Shown: positions 8,421-17,383 of the stretch, in pieces
How positions within the stretch are numbered: position 1 is the first letter of the stretch
Layout: each line of letters begins with the position of its first letter
Virus record (IMG/VR): IMGVR_UViG_3300030331_004718
Coordinates: 5,525 to 57,609 of that record
Length of the DNA: 52,085 nucleotides
Direction: 5' to 3' (one strand)
From: a virus
Program-made: the position numbers and the translations under genes
The notes under the pieces: generated by a model
What the model saw: the letters and a program-made list of their open reading frames with translations, nothing else
Database searches by the model: none
Told to the model about the DNA's origin: nothing

Positions 8421-9124
8421 TCAATGTCCCTTATTCTATCTATTTCTTTTATTTTCATTCCATTGGGCTCATAACATTGAAAAACGCCCCCCTTTTCAAC
8501 AACCTCGTTAATTATTTCAAAAGATAATTTTTTCTTTTCTTTGTTTTCAAATTTATTAAATATACTGTTTAATATTTTATATTCTTGTCCTGTAAAGAAT
8601 GCTATCTGTGCCCATTTGTTTGGCAATCCATAGGACATAATTGATAATACATTATTAACTGAGGTTATTCCTATTTCGTTTTCTTTCATCATCTTAGTTG
8701 CATCTGTTATGATAAAAGATTTTGAGTAGTCAACATCTAAACATTTATTGTTAAAAAGTATATCACCATGAATAAACATAAAATTTTTACAACAGGAATT
8801 ATTAAATGCCAACCTTAAACTTTCTGAAGAATTAGTTTGGTCATGTAGTTGATTTTCTATTACACGAGTTTTATTTTTAATTTTTTTAATTATTTTATTT
8901 GCATGACACCCGACGACTGTTATAATTTCAGGTTTATTAAAAAAGTTTTTGATAGTATCTATTTGATGATAAATTAAATTTTTGTTTTTTATCTTTAGTA
9001 GGCTCCTTGGTTCGTATGATTTAATTTTACTTCCGCTTCCTGCTGCCAATATTGCGATAGCAATTCCATTTTTTTCATTATTGCTAATGTGTTTCTTTTT
9101 TATATTGGTAACAAATCTAGTCAT
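8417..9124 (-). CDS. Sugar-phosphate nucleotidyltransferase (NTP_transf-like)
   Basis: 235 residues. AIAILAAGSGSKI then PRSLLKI is the G-rich NTP-binding loop and PK(S)LL motif of GlmU/RfbA-type nucleotidyltransferases; FMFIHGDILF holds the metal-binding Asp (GD). It probably makes an NDP-activated sugar or sugar-alcohol for the neighbouring transferases. Lys in place of the usual Arg of GxGTRM is noted. Overlaps both neighbours by 1-4 bases. Very AT-rich and lysine-rich compared with its neighbours. Confidence 0.75.
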   Translation of the reverse strand: MTRFVTNIKKKHISNNEKNGIAIAILAAGSGSKIKSYEPRSLLKIKNKNLIYHQIDTIKNFFNKPEIITVVGCHANKIIKKIKNKTRVIENQLHDQTNSSESLRLAFNNSCCKNFMFIHGDILFNNKCLDVDYSKSFIITDATKMMKENEIGITSVNNVLSIMSYGLPNKWAQIAFFTGQEYKILNSIFNKFENKEKKKLSFEIINEVVEKGGVFQCYEPNGMKIKEIDRIRDIE

Positions 9125-9861
9125 TATTTATCCATTATAATCTTTGCATTTTGTTGAAAGATATCTGCTGTCATTTTCATAGATTGATTGTTGCCGTGTT
9201 GATTGGCAATCGCTAGACACTCAGGTATATGAGTTATCACACACACTTTGGATAATCTTAGCCATAGGTCATAGTCTTCGGTGCATCCTATAAAACCCTC
9301 ACTTGCTGGCCCATGTAAACGACTATCAAAAAATTCTCCATTTGGTAATCTGACAAGTTCTAAATATTGTTTTTTGATTAATGCGTTGCTATGAACCATA
9401 CATCTACGCTGCAATCCAATTTTATCATATGATGGTTTAAACTCGCGTTTGATATAATTTGGAAAAATATTTTCATAATCTGCGTAAGCCACTCCCACTT
9501 CTTCATGTTCGGTAAGCTTCTCAACTAGCCTTTCAACTTTGGTAGGATGATAAGCATCGTCAGCATCGAGTATTCCAATGATATCGGCCCAGTCTAGACA
9601 CATTTCAATAGCTGTATTTCGAGCCACGCTGGCTCCTGAATTTTCTATTCTTTTTTTCCATAGAAAATCTGATTTTGCTGTTTTTGGCTCACGGGTTTTT
9701 TGTTGACATATTTTTTCCCATGAGTCGTCAGTTGATCCATCATCTACAACATACAAACGGAGTGGTCCAACGTATGTTTGCTGCCTAATACTTTCTATCG
9801 CGGAAATAATATATTTGCTATAATTATAATTCGCACAAATAATTGCTACTTTAGGAAGCAT
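9124..9861 (-). CDS. GT2-family glycosyltransferase
   Basis: About 245 residues from ATG 9861, chosen because GGGAGGAA lies just upstream; the longer in-frame reading to 9942 is inside the previous gene. KVAIICANYNYSKYI, LYVVDDGSTDDSW and IIGILDADDAYHP (DXD) are textbook GT2 motifs; CTEDYDLWLRLS is the ED acceptor-base motif. Inverting transfer onto an unknown acceptor, cytoplasmic. Confidence 0.92.
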   Translation of the reverse strand: MLPKVAIICANYNYSKYIISAIESIRQQTYVGPLRLYVVDDGSTDDSWEKICQQKTREPKTAKSDFLWKKRIENSGASVARNTAIEMCLDWADIIGILDADDAYHPTKVERLVEKLTEHEEVGVAYADYENIFPNYIKREFKPSYDKIGLQRRCMVHSNALIKKQYLELVRLPNGEFFDSRLHGPASEGFIGCTEDYDLWLRLSKVCVITHIPECLAIANQHGNNQSMKMTADIFQQNAKIIMDK

Positions 9862-10675
9862 TGAATTCCTCCCATGAAAGTAAATTATTAGTATTACTTC
9901 TTTTGGCGGCATCGCGAACCTTTTCCAAAAATCCTCGACCATCCACTATTTCATCTTGGAAAACTTTAACCTTATTGCCATTTAAAAACTTAAATAAATA
10001 GGCTGGAAATATCATTCCGTTGTATCCATCGTGCGGTTCTACTAATACAACTTGACGCATATCTATATTTATAATTTTATGTATAGTGCCAGCTATATCT
10101 TTTGTAAGAGTATCTCCGCTGGTTAAAGTCATAATCCAACTGTTTTGAGCGTGATGAAATGCCGCATCAATATTTTCTTGAACTATTTTGGGAGCTTGTG
10201 ATAGTTGCACAATGTGATACATTGTTTCTACTTCGTCTTTATCCTCGTCTCCAAAGAATTTAATAAATAATTCCCAAGTCTCTTCATTAAATTCAACCCT
10301 GTCTGTAATTACTACAACATAATTCGGGACATGGTTAGAATTTTCTGTTATTGATTTTAGTGTTGTTTCTAATTTGTTAATTGCATCGTTTTCTTGAGTA
10401 TTTAACCTGATAAAGTATCCCATTCTGGGATAGATTTCTTCTAATACTGCGTTTTCTGGATCTAGAGATTCTTCAAAATCTAACCATTCAAGCCATTCCT
10501 TGGGCCTATGAACATTGCAAACTCTATCTAAAAGATAGCTTGTCTTACCTTCTTCGTTTTTTTGCTCTTCATAAATACCGAGTTTTTCTGGACGGTTTAG
10601 AGTACATCCAGTTTGTTTATTATCTGAATATTTGATAAATATACATTCATCACATGATGTTCTTATCTTATTCAT
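9851..10675 (-). CDS. GT-A-like protein with N-terminal cysteine cluster
   Basis: 274 residues. The N-terminus has CDEC, a further Cys about ten residues later and another near residue 53, compatible with metal binding. From about residue 90 the pattern YVVVITDRVEF and WIMTLTSGDTL resembles a GT2-like fold, but the DXD is reduced to SGD, so catalysis is doubtful. Starts with an ATGA overlap with the upstream gene. Could be a divergent glycosyltransferase or a non-catalytic partner of the GT2 enzyme encoded next. Confidence 0.6.
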   Translation of the reverse strand: MNKIRTSCDECIFIKYSDNKQTGCTLNRPEKLGIYEEQKNEEGKTSYLLDRVCNVHRPKEWLEWLDFEESLDPENAVLEEIYPRMGYFIRLNTQENDAINKLETTLKSITENSNHVPNYVVVITDRVEFNEETWELFIKFFGDEDKDEVETMYHIVQLSQAPKIVQENIDAAFHHAQNSWIMTLTSGDTLTKDIAGTIHKIINIDMRQVVLVEPHDGYNGMIFPAYLFKFLNGNKVKVFQDEIVDGRGFLEKVRDAAKRSNTNNLLSWEEFNAS

Positions 10676-11097
10676 TTCAACCTTTCTAGGGTTATTGTGA
10701 AAATCGTTTCATCAAAACCTTTAGATATTGTAGACAACTCATATGGATTTAGCATAGACTCGATAGTTTCACTGGTAAGAATACTTTTAATGCCAGTTCC
10801 CATGTCGTTAAATATTGCATGGTTTAATCTTTCAATATCTACTGATTCTTTGAAAATATGTCTGGATATTAAACTAAAGTCTTTTTCAGAAATTATTAAT
10901 TCACATCTTAATCTCATTTTCTTTACTATTAATGCAATGACTTTAGGAAGATCAGAATAATTAAAATTACATAAAAAGTTTTCACATATAATAGATGTAG
11001 CCTCATTATCTCCAACACTCCTAGAAAAAGACAATATATCTGAAAAACTTTTATATCCTTTTAAAGATTTATTATTTGATGTTAAATGAACTAGCAT
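10672..11097 (-). CDS. Unknown protein, possibly a decayed class I methyltransferase
   Basis: 141 residues. The opening VHLTSNNKSLKGYKSFSDI, an acidic middle and KMRLRCELIISEKDF resemble the layout of small Methyltransf_11-type phage proteins, but the SAM-binding glycine loop is missing. GGAG seven bases before ATG and a 7-nt overlap with the GT4 gene upstream show it is expressed as part of the island. Function unknown. Confidence 0.5.
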   Translation of the reverse strand: MLVHLTSNNKSLKGYKSFSDILSFSRSVGDNEATSIICENFLCNFNYSDLPKVIALIVKKMRLRCELIISEKDFSLISRHIFKESVDIERLNHAIFNDMGTGIKSILTSETIESMLNPYELSTISKGFDETIFTITLERLK

Positions 11098-12134
11098 CTA
11101 AATTCTCCAATAGTTTTATAAAGTAGCTTATTCCAATTTTCTATAAACTTAGGCAGATTGTATTTATCTTCTATAGTTTTTCTTGCTGCTTGTCCCATTT
11201 TGCTTGCCAATACGGGATCATTGAGAAGTTTAATACAATATCCTTCTAATTCTTCTGGATCATTAGACATAAATCCATTGACTCCATGTTCCACAACTTC
11301 TGGTATCATACATGTTTTAGTTGAAACAATTGGGCATCCGCAGGACATAGCTTCCAATATTACTGTAGGAATTGGAGAATGTAAAGATGTATTTAAAAAC
11401 AATCTGGCTTGTTGGTAATAATATCTTAGTTCGTCTTTATCCTCTGCTGGCCTAGAGAATGCAGCATTGCTACTTTCACCCTTGACTAAAGTCGGCAAAT
11501 TTTTAGTTACCTCTCTCCACAAATCAAACCCACAGCACCAATTTCTGTCGGGAAAATAGTTGACTACATTTAAGCAAAAAGGGGGGTAGTCTATTTTATT
11601 TTTAGTTTCGGACTTTGAAGGAGTCTCTGGGTTCCAAAATTCAGTGTCAACACCATGAGGTATCACGCTAGAATTATATTTGGAAAATTTCCATTGACTC
11701 TGATTAAAATCTGAAATAAAACAATTAGCATCAACAGGAATCCGGTGATAATTCTTTATTTCTTTTTCAACATTAAAATTAATATCTGGTAAGACGTGGC
11801 AATGTCTTAAAACAGGAACTGCTATATTTTTCAGTCCCCCCTTGGTCCCAGATAATAGATCATGAGCCACTTGGATTCTGTCACAGGTTGTATGACTTAA
11901 AACAATGTCGATGTCTACCCAGTTTGGCAGTCTGTTGACAATATGATAATTGTCTGGAATTGGAGCATATGTTTGATTCCATTGTTTCCCGTAGTTGAAA
12001 GAATAAAAATTATGTCCCGTTCGACATAAATTTTCTTCATACCTTTCGTGTGTGGCAAAGGTAAGAATATTTAGCTTGTCTCCCGGCTGTTTCATAAGGG
12101 ATCTAACCGACCTTATGTTTGCTCTAGCTGTCAT
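11091..12134 (-). CDS. GT4-family glycosyltransferase
   Basis: 347 residues, GT-B fold. SVIPHGVDTEFWNPE is the phosphate-binding loop found in GT4; PTVILEAMSCGCPIVSTKT gives the C-terminal EX7E-like donor site, followed by PEVVEHGVNGFM. Retaining transfer from a nucleotide sugar. The N-terminal domain is somewhat short. ATGA overlap with the next GT4 gene upstream; RBS GGAG. Confidence 0.9.
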   Translation of the reverse strand: MTARANIRSVRSLMKQPGDKLNILTFATHERYEENLCRTGHNFYSFNYGKQWNQTYAPIPDNYHIVNRLPNWVDIDIVLSHTTCDRIQVAHDLLSGTKGGLKNIAVPVLRHCHVLPDINFNVEKEIKNYHRIPVDANCFISDFNQSQWKFSKYNSSVIPHGVDTEFWNPETPSKSETKNKIDYPPFCLNVVNYFPDRNWCCGFDLWREVTKNLPTLVKGESSNAAFSRPAEDKDELRYYYQQARLFLNTSLHSPIPTVILEAMSCGCPIVSTKTCMIPEVVEHGVNGFMSNDPEELEGYCIKLLNDPVLASKMGQAARKTIEDKYNLPKFIENWNKLLYKTIGEFRC

Positions 12135-13216
12135 TTAAGAATCTCCTTGATTATTTTACCTACTGATTCATGGCTGTATTCTAGAGATTTTTCAATACAT
12201 GTCTTTTTATACTTGTCTTTATTTCTTTGATCTGATAAATGCGAATACATATATCTCATGGTTTCACTAAGACTTTGCACATCTATATCCTGCCAATTTG
12301 CGTCAGCAGTATCTAGGTCTGGCAATGTTTCTATCGCACCAAAACATGGAACTGTATAAGATCGCACCTTCTCTCCAACGGTGTGTTCCATGCCAATATA
12401 CATTGTATGAATGCTAGGTATACCCATTGCCATAGCTTCTAAAGAGGGTATACAAAACGCTTCACCTCTGCTTGGCATAACAAAACAATCGACTTGATTT
12501 AGTACGGAAATATAGTCCTTTTGCTCCATTATTCCAGAAATTATTACTTCTTCCTTGTATGTCTTTCGGATCTTTAGTCCATTTTTTACATGTCTACAAT
12601 ACGCTTGTACTTGTTCTAAATCCTTCTTTGACGTTTTAATAAAAAGATTCACAGGTTCTTTTGGATCAAATGTTATGTGAAAAGCTTGTATTAATGCCTT
12701 TATATTTTTTCTCTCTATAAACTCTCCCACAAATCCAAAGGAAAAATGATTTTGTAAAACATCAATTTTTTGCCCGTGTTTGTTTTCTTTATTTTTATAA
12801 TCTGATAAGTTTAAAGAATGGGGAACTACCTTGATGGGTTTTTTGACATCGCTTGCCTGTGTTTGTTGTTTTGCGATTAAACTAGGAACCCAGATTTCGT
12901 CCATTAGATTGCAGTTATGCTGCCATCCTGTAGATTTGAAATCAGAAGTTTCGCAAGCAAAAAAGCCAATATTTTTATAGTTACCATTATACCAATAGTT
13001 AGAAGGTAACGTATGCTGAACCACTACATCACAATTATCTTTGGATTGTAATTCTAATTGTTTGATTCTATCTGGATATTCTTTGTCCTTAGATTCATAT
13101 GTAACAGCTCTAGGTACAACTTCAATACCAGCAGCATCCATTGCTAGTATGTTATTTATTGCGGCATTTCCCCAGCCAGTTCCATCGCGGTAATGACCTA
13201 TGTATAAAACTTTCAT
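12131..13216 (-). CDS. GT4-family glycosyltransferase
   Basis: 361 residues. VLYIGHYRDGTGWGNAA is the glycine-rich N-terminal loop; FGFVGEFIERKNIKALIQAF starts the C-terminal Rossmann domain; PSRGEAFCIPSLEAMAMGIP is a complete EX7E motif. Second of three consecutive GT4 genes (11091-14880), which differ clearly from one another, so they probably form successive linkages and are not recent duplicates. Confidence 0.92.
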   Translation of the reverse strand: MKVLYIGHYRDGTGWGNAAINNILAMDAAGIEVVPRAVTYESKDKEYPDRIKQLELQSKDNCDVVVQHTLPSNYWYNGNYKNIGFFACETSDFKSTGWQHNCNLMDEIWVPSLIAKQQTQASDVKKPIKVVPHSLNLSDYKNKENKHGQKIDVLQNHFSFGFVGEFIERKNIKALIQAFHITFDPKEPVNLFIKTSKKDLEQVQAYCRHVKNGLKIRKTYKEEVIISGIMEQKDYISVLNQVDCFVMPSRGEAFCIPSLEAMAMGIPSIHTMYIGMEHTVGEKVRSYTVPCFGAIETLPDLDTADANWQDIDVQSLSETMRYMYSHLSDQRNKDKYKKTCIEKSLEYSHESVGKIIKEILK

Positions 13217-13236
13217 TATACTCTAAATTTCCTTAA

Positions 13237-14880
13237 TTACACTGTTTTGTTTTGGATGACTTTAGCTCTGTACTTTTCCCAATGATTCCATTGTTCTCTT
13301 AAATGTACTAGTTCTTTTACTGCCATTTCCATGTTAAAACGTTGGTATTTATCAACTTTAGGAGTGTGCGACTCATGAAAATAATAGTCATCTTCAGAGT
13401 TGTGAACTCTATATCCAAAGGTAATATCTTTAATTACCTTACTCCAGAAATAGCCACCAATCCATTCCGATTTATGAAGTATATTGTTGAAAAAATAATT
13501 AACTTGATCTTTTAGATCTATAATGTCATTAGGCATATCAGTAGCGGGTTGTTTAATCTGTATTGGAGACAACCAAGTTTCTGAATGATCTTTCATTGGT
13601 ATTGTTTTGAAGTGATCAATCCAAGTTTGTGCCGTTTTGTCCCAATCATAATTTTGTCTAGCCCGTTTTGCAATTTCTATTCCTTTTGGTTTAAGTGCAG
13701 TTGGATGCTCCATAATTGTTTTTAGCATATTAATCATTGTCTCGTTATCCGGTACAGCTCGATAACATCCTGTTTCGCATTCCATACTGAGTGCTAGGGG
13801 ATCTATCGGCCAAGCTCCTGTGTTTTTAACCACAGATTCCATGGCGGAATAATTCATAGCTATAAATGGAACACCGCAACAAGCGGCCTCTAGTTGAGGC
13901 ATTCCAAACCCCTCACTATTAGCATACTGTATATACAAATCAAAAGTATTATATATTTTAGCTAGTTGTTCTGTAGTAATTGAATTGTCAATACCAATTA
14001 AACGTTTGGAAAATTTACTACAATTTGGACAATAACATGCAGTATCTTGGAAAAAGTCTACACTAAGAGTGTCGCAATTATTACAATAATATGAAAACAA
14101 AACTCTATTATTTAGACCAAACTCATCTAATAATGCGGGCGTTTCCCACCCAATATCTGGATAGTAATGATGGCAATAGAGAAATACGTTTGGGTTTTTA
14201 GTTTTATCTAAGAAACCTCTGAACATTTTGAACAGATCTGGATACAACTTTCTACGTTGATTACGCATTACAGTTCCAATGATGATAGAATCTTTATCAA
14301 TACCCATAGACTCTTTATGAGCATTTTTATCTTGCACCCAATCAAACTCTTTACTAGCAGCGGGCGGTGCAACGTCAATAAAATTAATTTTGTCAGATTG
14401 CTCTAACATCACATCTCTGCCAAATTCAGAATATGAAAAGACAGAATCAGCATTTGCAAATGTACTGAGCCACTGAGGGTTTTGTGGAGTTGCGTCAACT
14501 GTAGGCATTATTGACCAGTGAAAAAAATCTCTGAAAGCACTTCTTTCTTGATATTCAAACATCCACCAATCGCGTATATCCATCACGATATCTGGTTTAA
14601 AATCTAATAAAACAGAATTAAAAGTGTTTTCGCCAAATATCATACTTGGATTTTGTACATATGTTTCAAAATGAGGATCGCTTCCTAATGGCCTATTTGG
14701 ATATACTTTCCAAGGACATTTACTAATGTTGGGATCTTCTTCATCTACATAACATGCAATTTCTGCAACTTCAAATTCTGGCACCTTATGAAGCCTAGAT
14801 AAAACTTCTTTACCGTAGACACCATAACCCGTCCCTTTCCACGAAGCGTCATTTACCCAAAGAATTCTTTTTTTTCTCAT
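13237..14880 (-). CDS. GT4-family glycosyltransferase with inserted zinc ribbon
   Basis: 547 residues, longer than the usual 350-400. ILWVNDASWKGTGYG is the N-terminal loop, SEGFGMPQLEAACCGVP the EX7E donor site. In the C-terminal Rossmann domain there is an insert with YCNNC, then CYCPNC about 16 residues later: a four-Cys zinc ribbon. About 140 residues after the GT fold are of unknown function. First glycosylation gene after ssb, joined to it by ATGA. Confidence 0.9.
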   Translation of the reverse strand: MRKKRILWVNDASWKGTGYGVYGKEVLSRLHKVPEFEVAEIACYVDEEDPNISKCPWKVYPNRPLGSDPHFETYVQNPSMIFGENTFNSVLLDFKPDIVMDIRDWWMFEYQERSAFRDFFHWSIMPTVDATPQNPQWLSTFANADSVFSYSEFGRDVMLEQSDKINFIDVAPPAASKEFDWVQDKNAHKESMGIDKDSIIIGTVMRNQRRKLYPDLFKMFRGFLDKTKNPNVFLYCHHYYPDIGWETPALLDEFGLNNRVLFSYYCNNCDTLSVDFFQDTACYCPNCSKFSKRLIGIDNSITTEQLAKIYNTFDLYIQYANSEGFGMPQLEAACCGVPFIAMNYSAMESVVKNTGAWPIDPLALSMECETGCYRAVPDNETMINMLKTIMEHPTALKPKGIEIAKRARQNYDWDKTAQTWIDHFKTIPMKDHSETWLSPIQIKQPATDMPNDIIDLKDQVNYFFNNILHKSEWIGGYFWSKVIKDITFGYRVHNSEDDYYFHESHTPKVDKYQRFNMEMAVKELVHLREQWNHWEKYRAKVIQNKTV

Positions 14881-15200
14881 GATTTATGTAATATCTTAAA
14901 ATTAGTTACCCTAAAATATGTTTCTAATATCTCATCTTTTATACCATCTAACGTAAACGAAGAGTTTCTAGCTATAGCCTCTACCGCCATTAAAGATCCG
15001 CAATCTGCATATTTATGGATTGCTAACGCCGCAGAATCCCAAGCTTCACAATTCAAATATGTAACAGTTCTAATTTTTTCACCATTGTAGTCCTTTCTAA
15101 ATTCCTCTACTTCCAACTCAAAAAGTACAACGGGCACCTCTTCTTTGTGATGTATTTCTGGATTATAGGTAACTTTACCTAGAAAATGACATTTATTCAC
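14877..15200 (-). CDS. ssb: Single-stranded DNA-binding protein (GTG start)
   Basis: 107 residues. CHFLGKVTYNPEI, PVVLFELEVEEFRKD and TYLNCEAWDSAALAIHKYADCGSLMAVEA match the OB fold of bacterial SSB: first strand with G.V, then the F.L and C.AW strands and the helix before the last strand. No acidic C-terminal tail, so protein partners may differ from host SSB. The start codon is GTG, supported by GAAGGAA at good spacing. Lies directly after the polymerase C-terminal half. Confidence 0.82.
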   Translation of the reverse strand: MNKCHFLGKVTYNPEIHHKEEVPVVLFELEVEEFRKDYNGEKIRTVTYLNCEAWDSAALAIHKYADCGSLMAVEAIARNSSFTLDGIKDEILETYFRVTNFKILHKS

Positions 15201-15212
15201 TTTTATTCCTTC

Positions 15213-16781
15213 TCAAATTTGTGACACTTGATTTACAATAAAAGAAGTTTTTTTTCTTTTGTCTACTTCTCCCATCAATAATACCGTATTATTATCTAGT
15301 AATAGATCTTTATACTTGTCGTAAGGTTCGGGAAAGATGACAACATCTTCTAGAGAGCCACTACCATCTTCTACTGTAAGAAAGGCCATTTCTTGGCCTG
15401 GATTTTTACCACGTTTGGTTTTTACAATTTTAACACGCACAATCTCTATAGCTAGGTTTGCTTTCTTTGTTATCACTCCACTGGACACATCTTGACACAA
15501 ATTTGTTACCATATTTAAATCTAATCCGTCAACTTTATTGCAGGTCAGGCTGCAACTCATATATTTCTCTTCATCTGCTGCGATTGTTACAGCCTTATCT
15601 CCAAGATCGTAAAATGGACTGTCTAGTGATTCTTTGATATCTTGTACTGTGGGCATTCTTCTAGAGTTAATTTTAATGGTGTTTGTCATGTGCGATATAG
15701 CTTCTGACAAACTTGATGCATAAACAGAAGGATCGCCGCTTTCATGATTTTCTGCAATGGCCTTTTGTTCCCTAGCCGATAGTTGCTTCCAGCTATCAAA
15801 TTCATATAGCATTTTTTGACGACTTTCGCGGTTATTGGCTCCATTAAAAGCACCAACTGAAATTAACGCTATCGTAGATCTTTTATTCAAATTTAATTTG
15901 TATATAATTTTTAACAAACAATCCAGCCAAGTATATTCACTTACATTGCCTAAAGTTTCTAGTTTTTCACACTCTTTGCCCCCTACGTGTTTGATATGTT
16001 GTAGCCCATAGTATACAATATCTTTTTCTGTATTTCTGGTGAAGTTAGTGTAAAGATGTTGTAGCCTGGGGGGCAGGACATCAATATTGGCACGTTTGGC
16101 ATCCATAATCAATTGCTTCTTCTCAACATCTGGGTCTGGTTTTCTATCAGCACGATTCAAATAAGTATTGTAAAACTTCTTTAATCTATGTGTTTTACAG
16201 TAGGCGGACCAATATGCATTGATAGCATATGAAACCGCATGAGACTTATTGAAAGCATAACGATTTGATTTTTCAATCCATGAGAAAATTTCTTCTGCGA
16301 TTTCCTTGGTGACAGTGCCCTGTCTCTCTGCACCCTCTAGGAAAGACTTCTTTACTTTCTCCATAAGATCAGCTTTCTTTTTACCGATAGCCTTACGCAG
16401 TGCGTCTGCGTCCTTCAAATCGAAACCAGCAAGTTGTTGTGCAATCATCATAGATTGTTCTTGATAAACAAGTACACCAAATGTTTCTTTAAGAATTGGC
16501 TCAAGGGAATCGTGGAGGTATTCTAGTGGAGAGTCTGGCTTTTTTGCTTTTCTATCAGCATAAACCTGGGTCATGCTTTTTCCGTTAGCATCTCTAGCCA
16601 ACAAAGTACCAGGACGAATAAGACTTACCAGAGCCGCTAATTCTTTAATGTTTCTGGGCTGAATTTCTTTTGCCCAATGTTTGCCTAGATTAGACTCTAA
16701 CTGAAAAACACCTTTAGTATTTCCATCGCAAATGAGATCCCAAACTTCAGGATCGTCAAAATTATTAATATCAAAACTCAT
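15213..16781 (-). CDS. dnaE: DNA polymerase III alpha subunit, C-terminal half
   Basis: 522 residues. Begins DDPEVWDLICDGNTKGVFQLES, the start of the finger region in DnaE, then GVLVYQEQSMMIAQ, ALRKAIGKKK and RYAFNKSHAVSYA, all standard DnaE motifs. The end (EMAFLTVEDGSGSLEDVVIFP, then LLMGEV) is the OB domain. The cyanobacterial split-intein position corresponds to Y|CFNKSH; here it is intact as YAFNKSH. No intein C-terminal sequence precedes the first motif. It must pair with the N-terminal half at 19008-20564. ATGA overlap with the upstream methyltransferase and AAGG RBS. Confidence 0.95.
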   Translation of the reverse strand: MSFDINNFDDPEVWDLICDGNTKGVFQLESNLGKHWAKEIQPRNIKELAALVSLIRPGTLLARDANGKSMTQVYADRKAKKPDSPLEYLHDSLEPILKETFGVLVYQEQSMMIAQQLAGFDLKDADALRKAIGKKKADLMEKVKKSFLEGAERQGTVTKEIAEEIFSWIEKSNRYAFNKSHAVSYAINAYWSAYCKTHRLKKFYNTYLNRADRKPDPDVEKKQLIMDAKRANIDVLPPRLQHLYTNFTRNTEKDIVYYGLQHIKHVGGKECEKLETLGNVSEYTWLDCLLKIIYKLNLNKRSTIALISVGAFNGANNRESRQKMLYEFDSWKQLSAREQKAIAENHESGDPSVYASSLSEAISHMTNTIKINSRRMPTVQDIKESLDSPFYDLGDKAVTIAADEEKYMSCSLTCNKVDGLDLNMVTNLCQDVSSGVITKKANLAIEIVRVKIVKTKRGKNPGQEMAFLTVEDGSGSLEDVVIFPEPYDKYKDLLLDNNTVLLMGEVDKRKKTSFIVNQVSQI

Positions 16782-17383
16782 TGAAGTACCTTTGTTTCTT
16801 CAAATATGCCCCAACAACCTTTCCCATGCACTCTCATTAGTAAATTGCTTTCTTTGCAAAAATCATTTACAGCGTTCCTGACACTTTTTGTCCATATATC
16901 ATGTCCGAATAATCCAGACGGACCTTTTAACTTAGGAAGCCAAGCTGTAAGATCAGCAAGCACATTATTATAATCATGAGAAGCGTCTATAAAAACAAAG
17001 TCTAATGATTTATCTTCAAAATCTTTTGCAGCTTCTATAGATTCTTTTCTAATAGCCGTATAGTAGTCTTCAACAGGTTTCATGTTTTTTATGAATCTAT
17101 TGTAAAGCCAGTCTTTTTCTTTTATTCTAGGGTCATAATGAGAAGAGTCTTTATTTAAATGTTCCTGACTTCCACTCCAGGTATCTACGCAATAGAAGTC
17201 AATCTCCTTTTGTGAGTTGGCAATTTCTACTGCCATAAATGAAGAACTGGCACCTTTCCAAGAACCAACTTCAACAAACTTAGCACCAATTGATGGAGCT
17301 TTCATAACTTGATTTTGATATAGGTGGTGAAAATCAAACCATCCTTGAATCTTGTTATAAAAATGACCTATATTATTTGACAT
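16778..17383 (-). CDS. Class I SAM methyltransferase (Methyltransf_24-like)
   Basis: About 201 residues from ATG 17383, which has GTGGAGAAA upstream; the longer reading to 17413 lies inside the exonuclease gene. FVEVGSWKGASSSFMA is motif I, FYCVDTWSG motif II, LDFVFIDASHDY motif IV, and LFGHDIW a typical later motif of this family, often acting on sugars or antibiotics. It lies between two DNA replication genes, linked by short overlaps, and could modify a glycan, a nucleotide or a protein. Confidence 0.85.
   Translation of the reverse strand: MSNNIGHFYNKIQGWFDFHHLYQNQVMKAPSIGAKFVEVGSWKGASSSFMAVEIANSQKEIDFYCVDTWSGSQEHLNKDSSHYDPRIKEKDWLYNRFIKNMKPVEDYYTAIRKESIEAAKDFEDKSLDFVFIDASHDYNNVLADLTAWLPKLKGPSGLFGHDIWTKSVRNAVNDFCKESNLLMRVHGKGCWGIFEETKVLQ

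Noticed and set aside
8417-9124. Very Lys- and AT-rich nucleotidyltransferase as a pseudogene
   Set aside because: The frame is intact, motifs are in order and both ends overlap neighbours properly.
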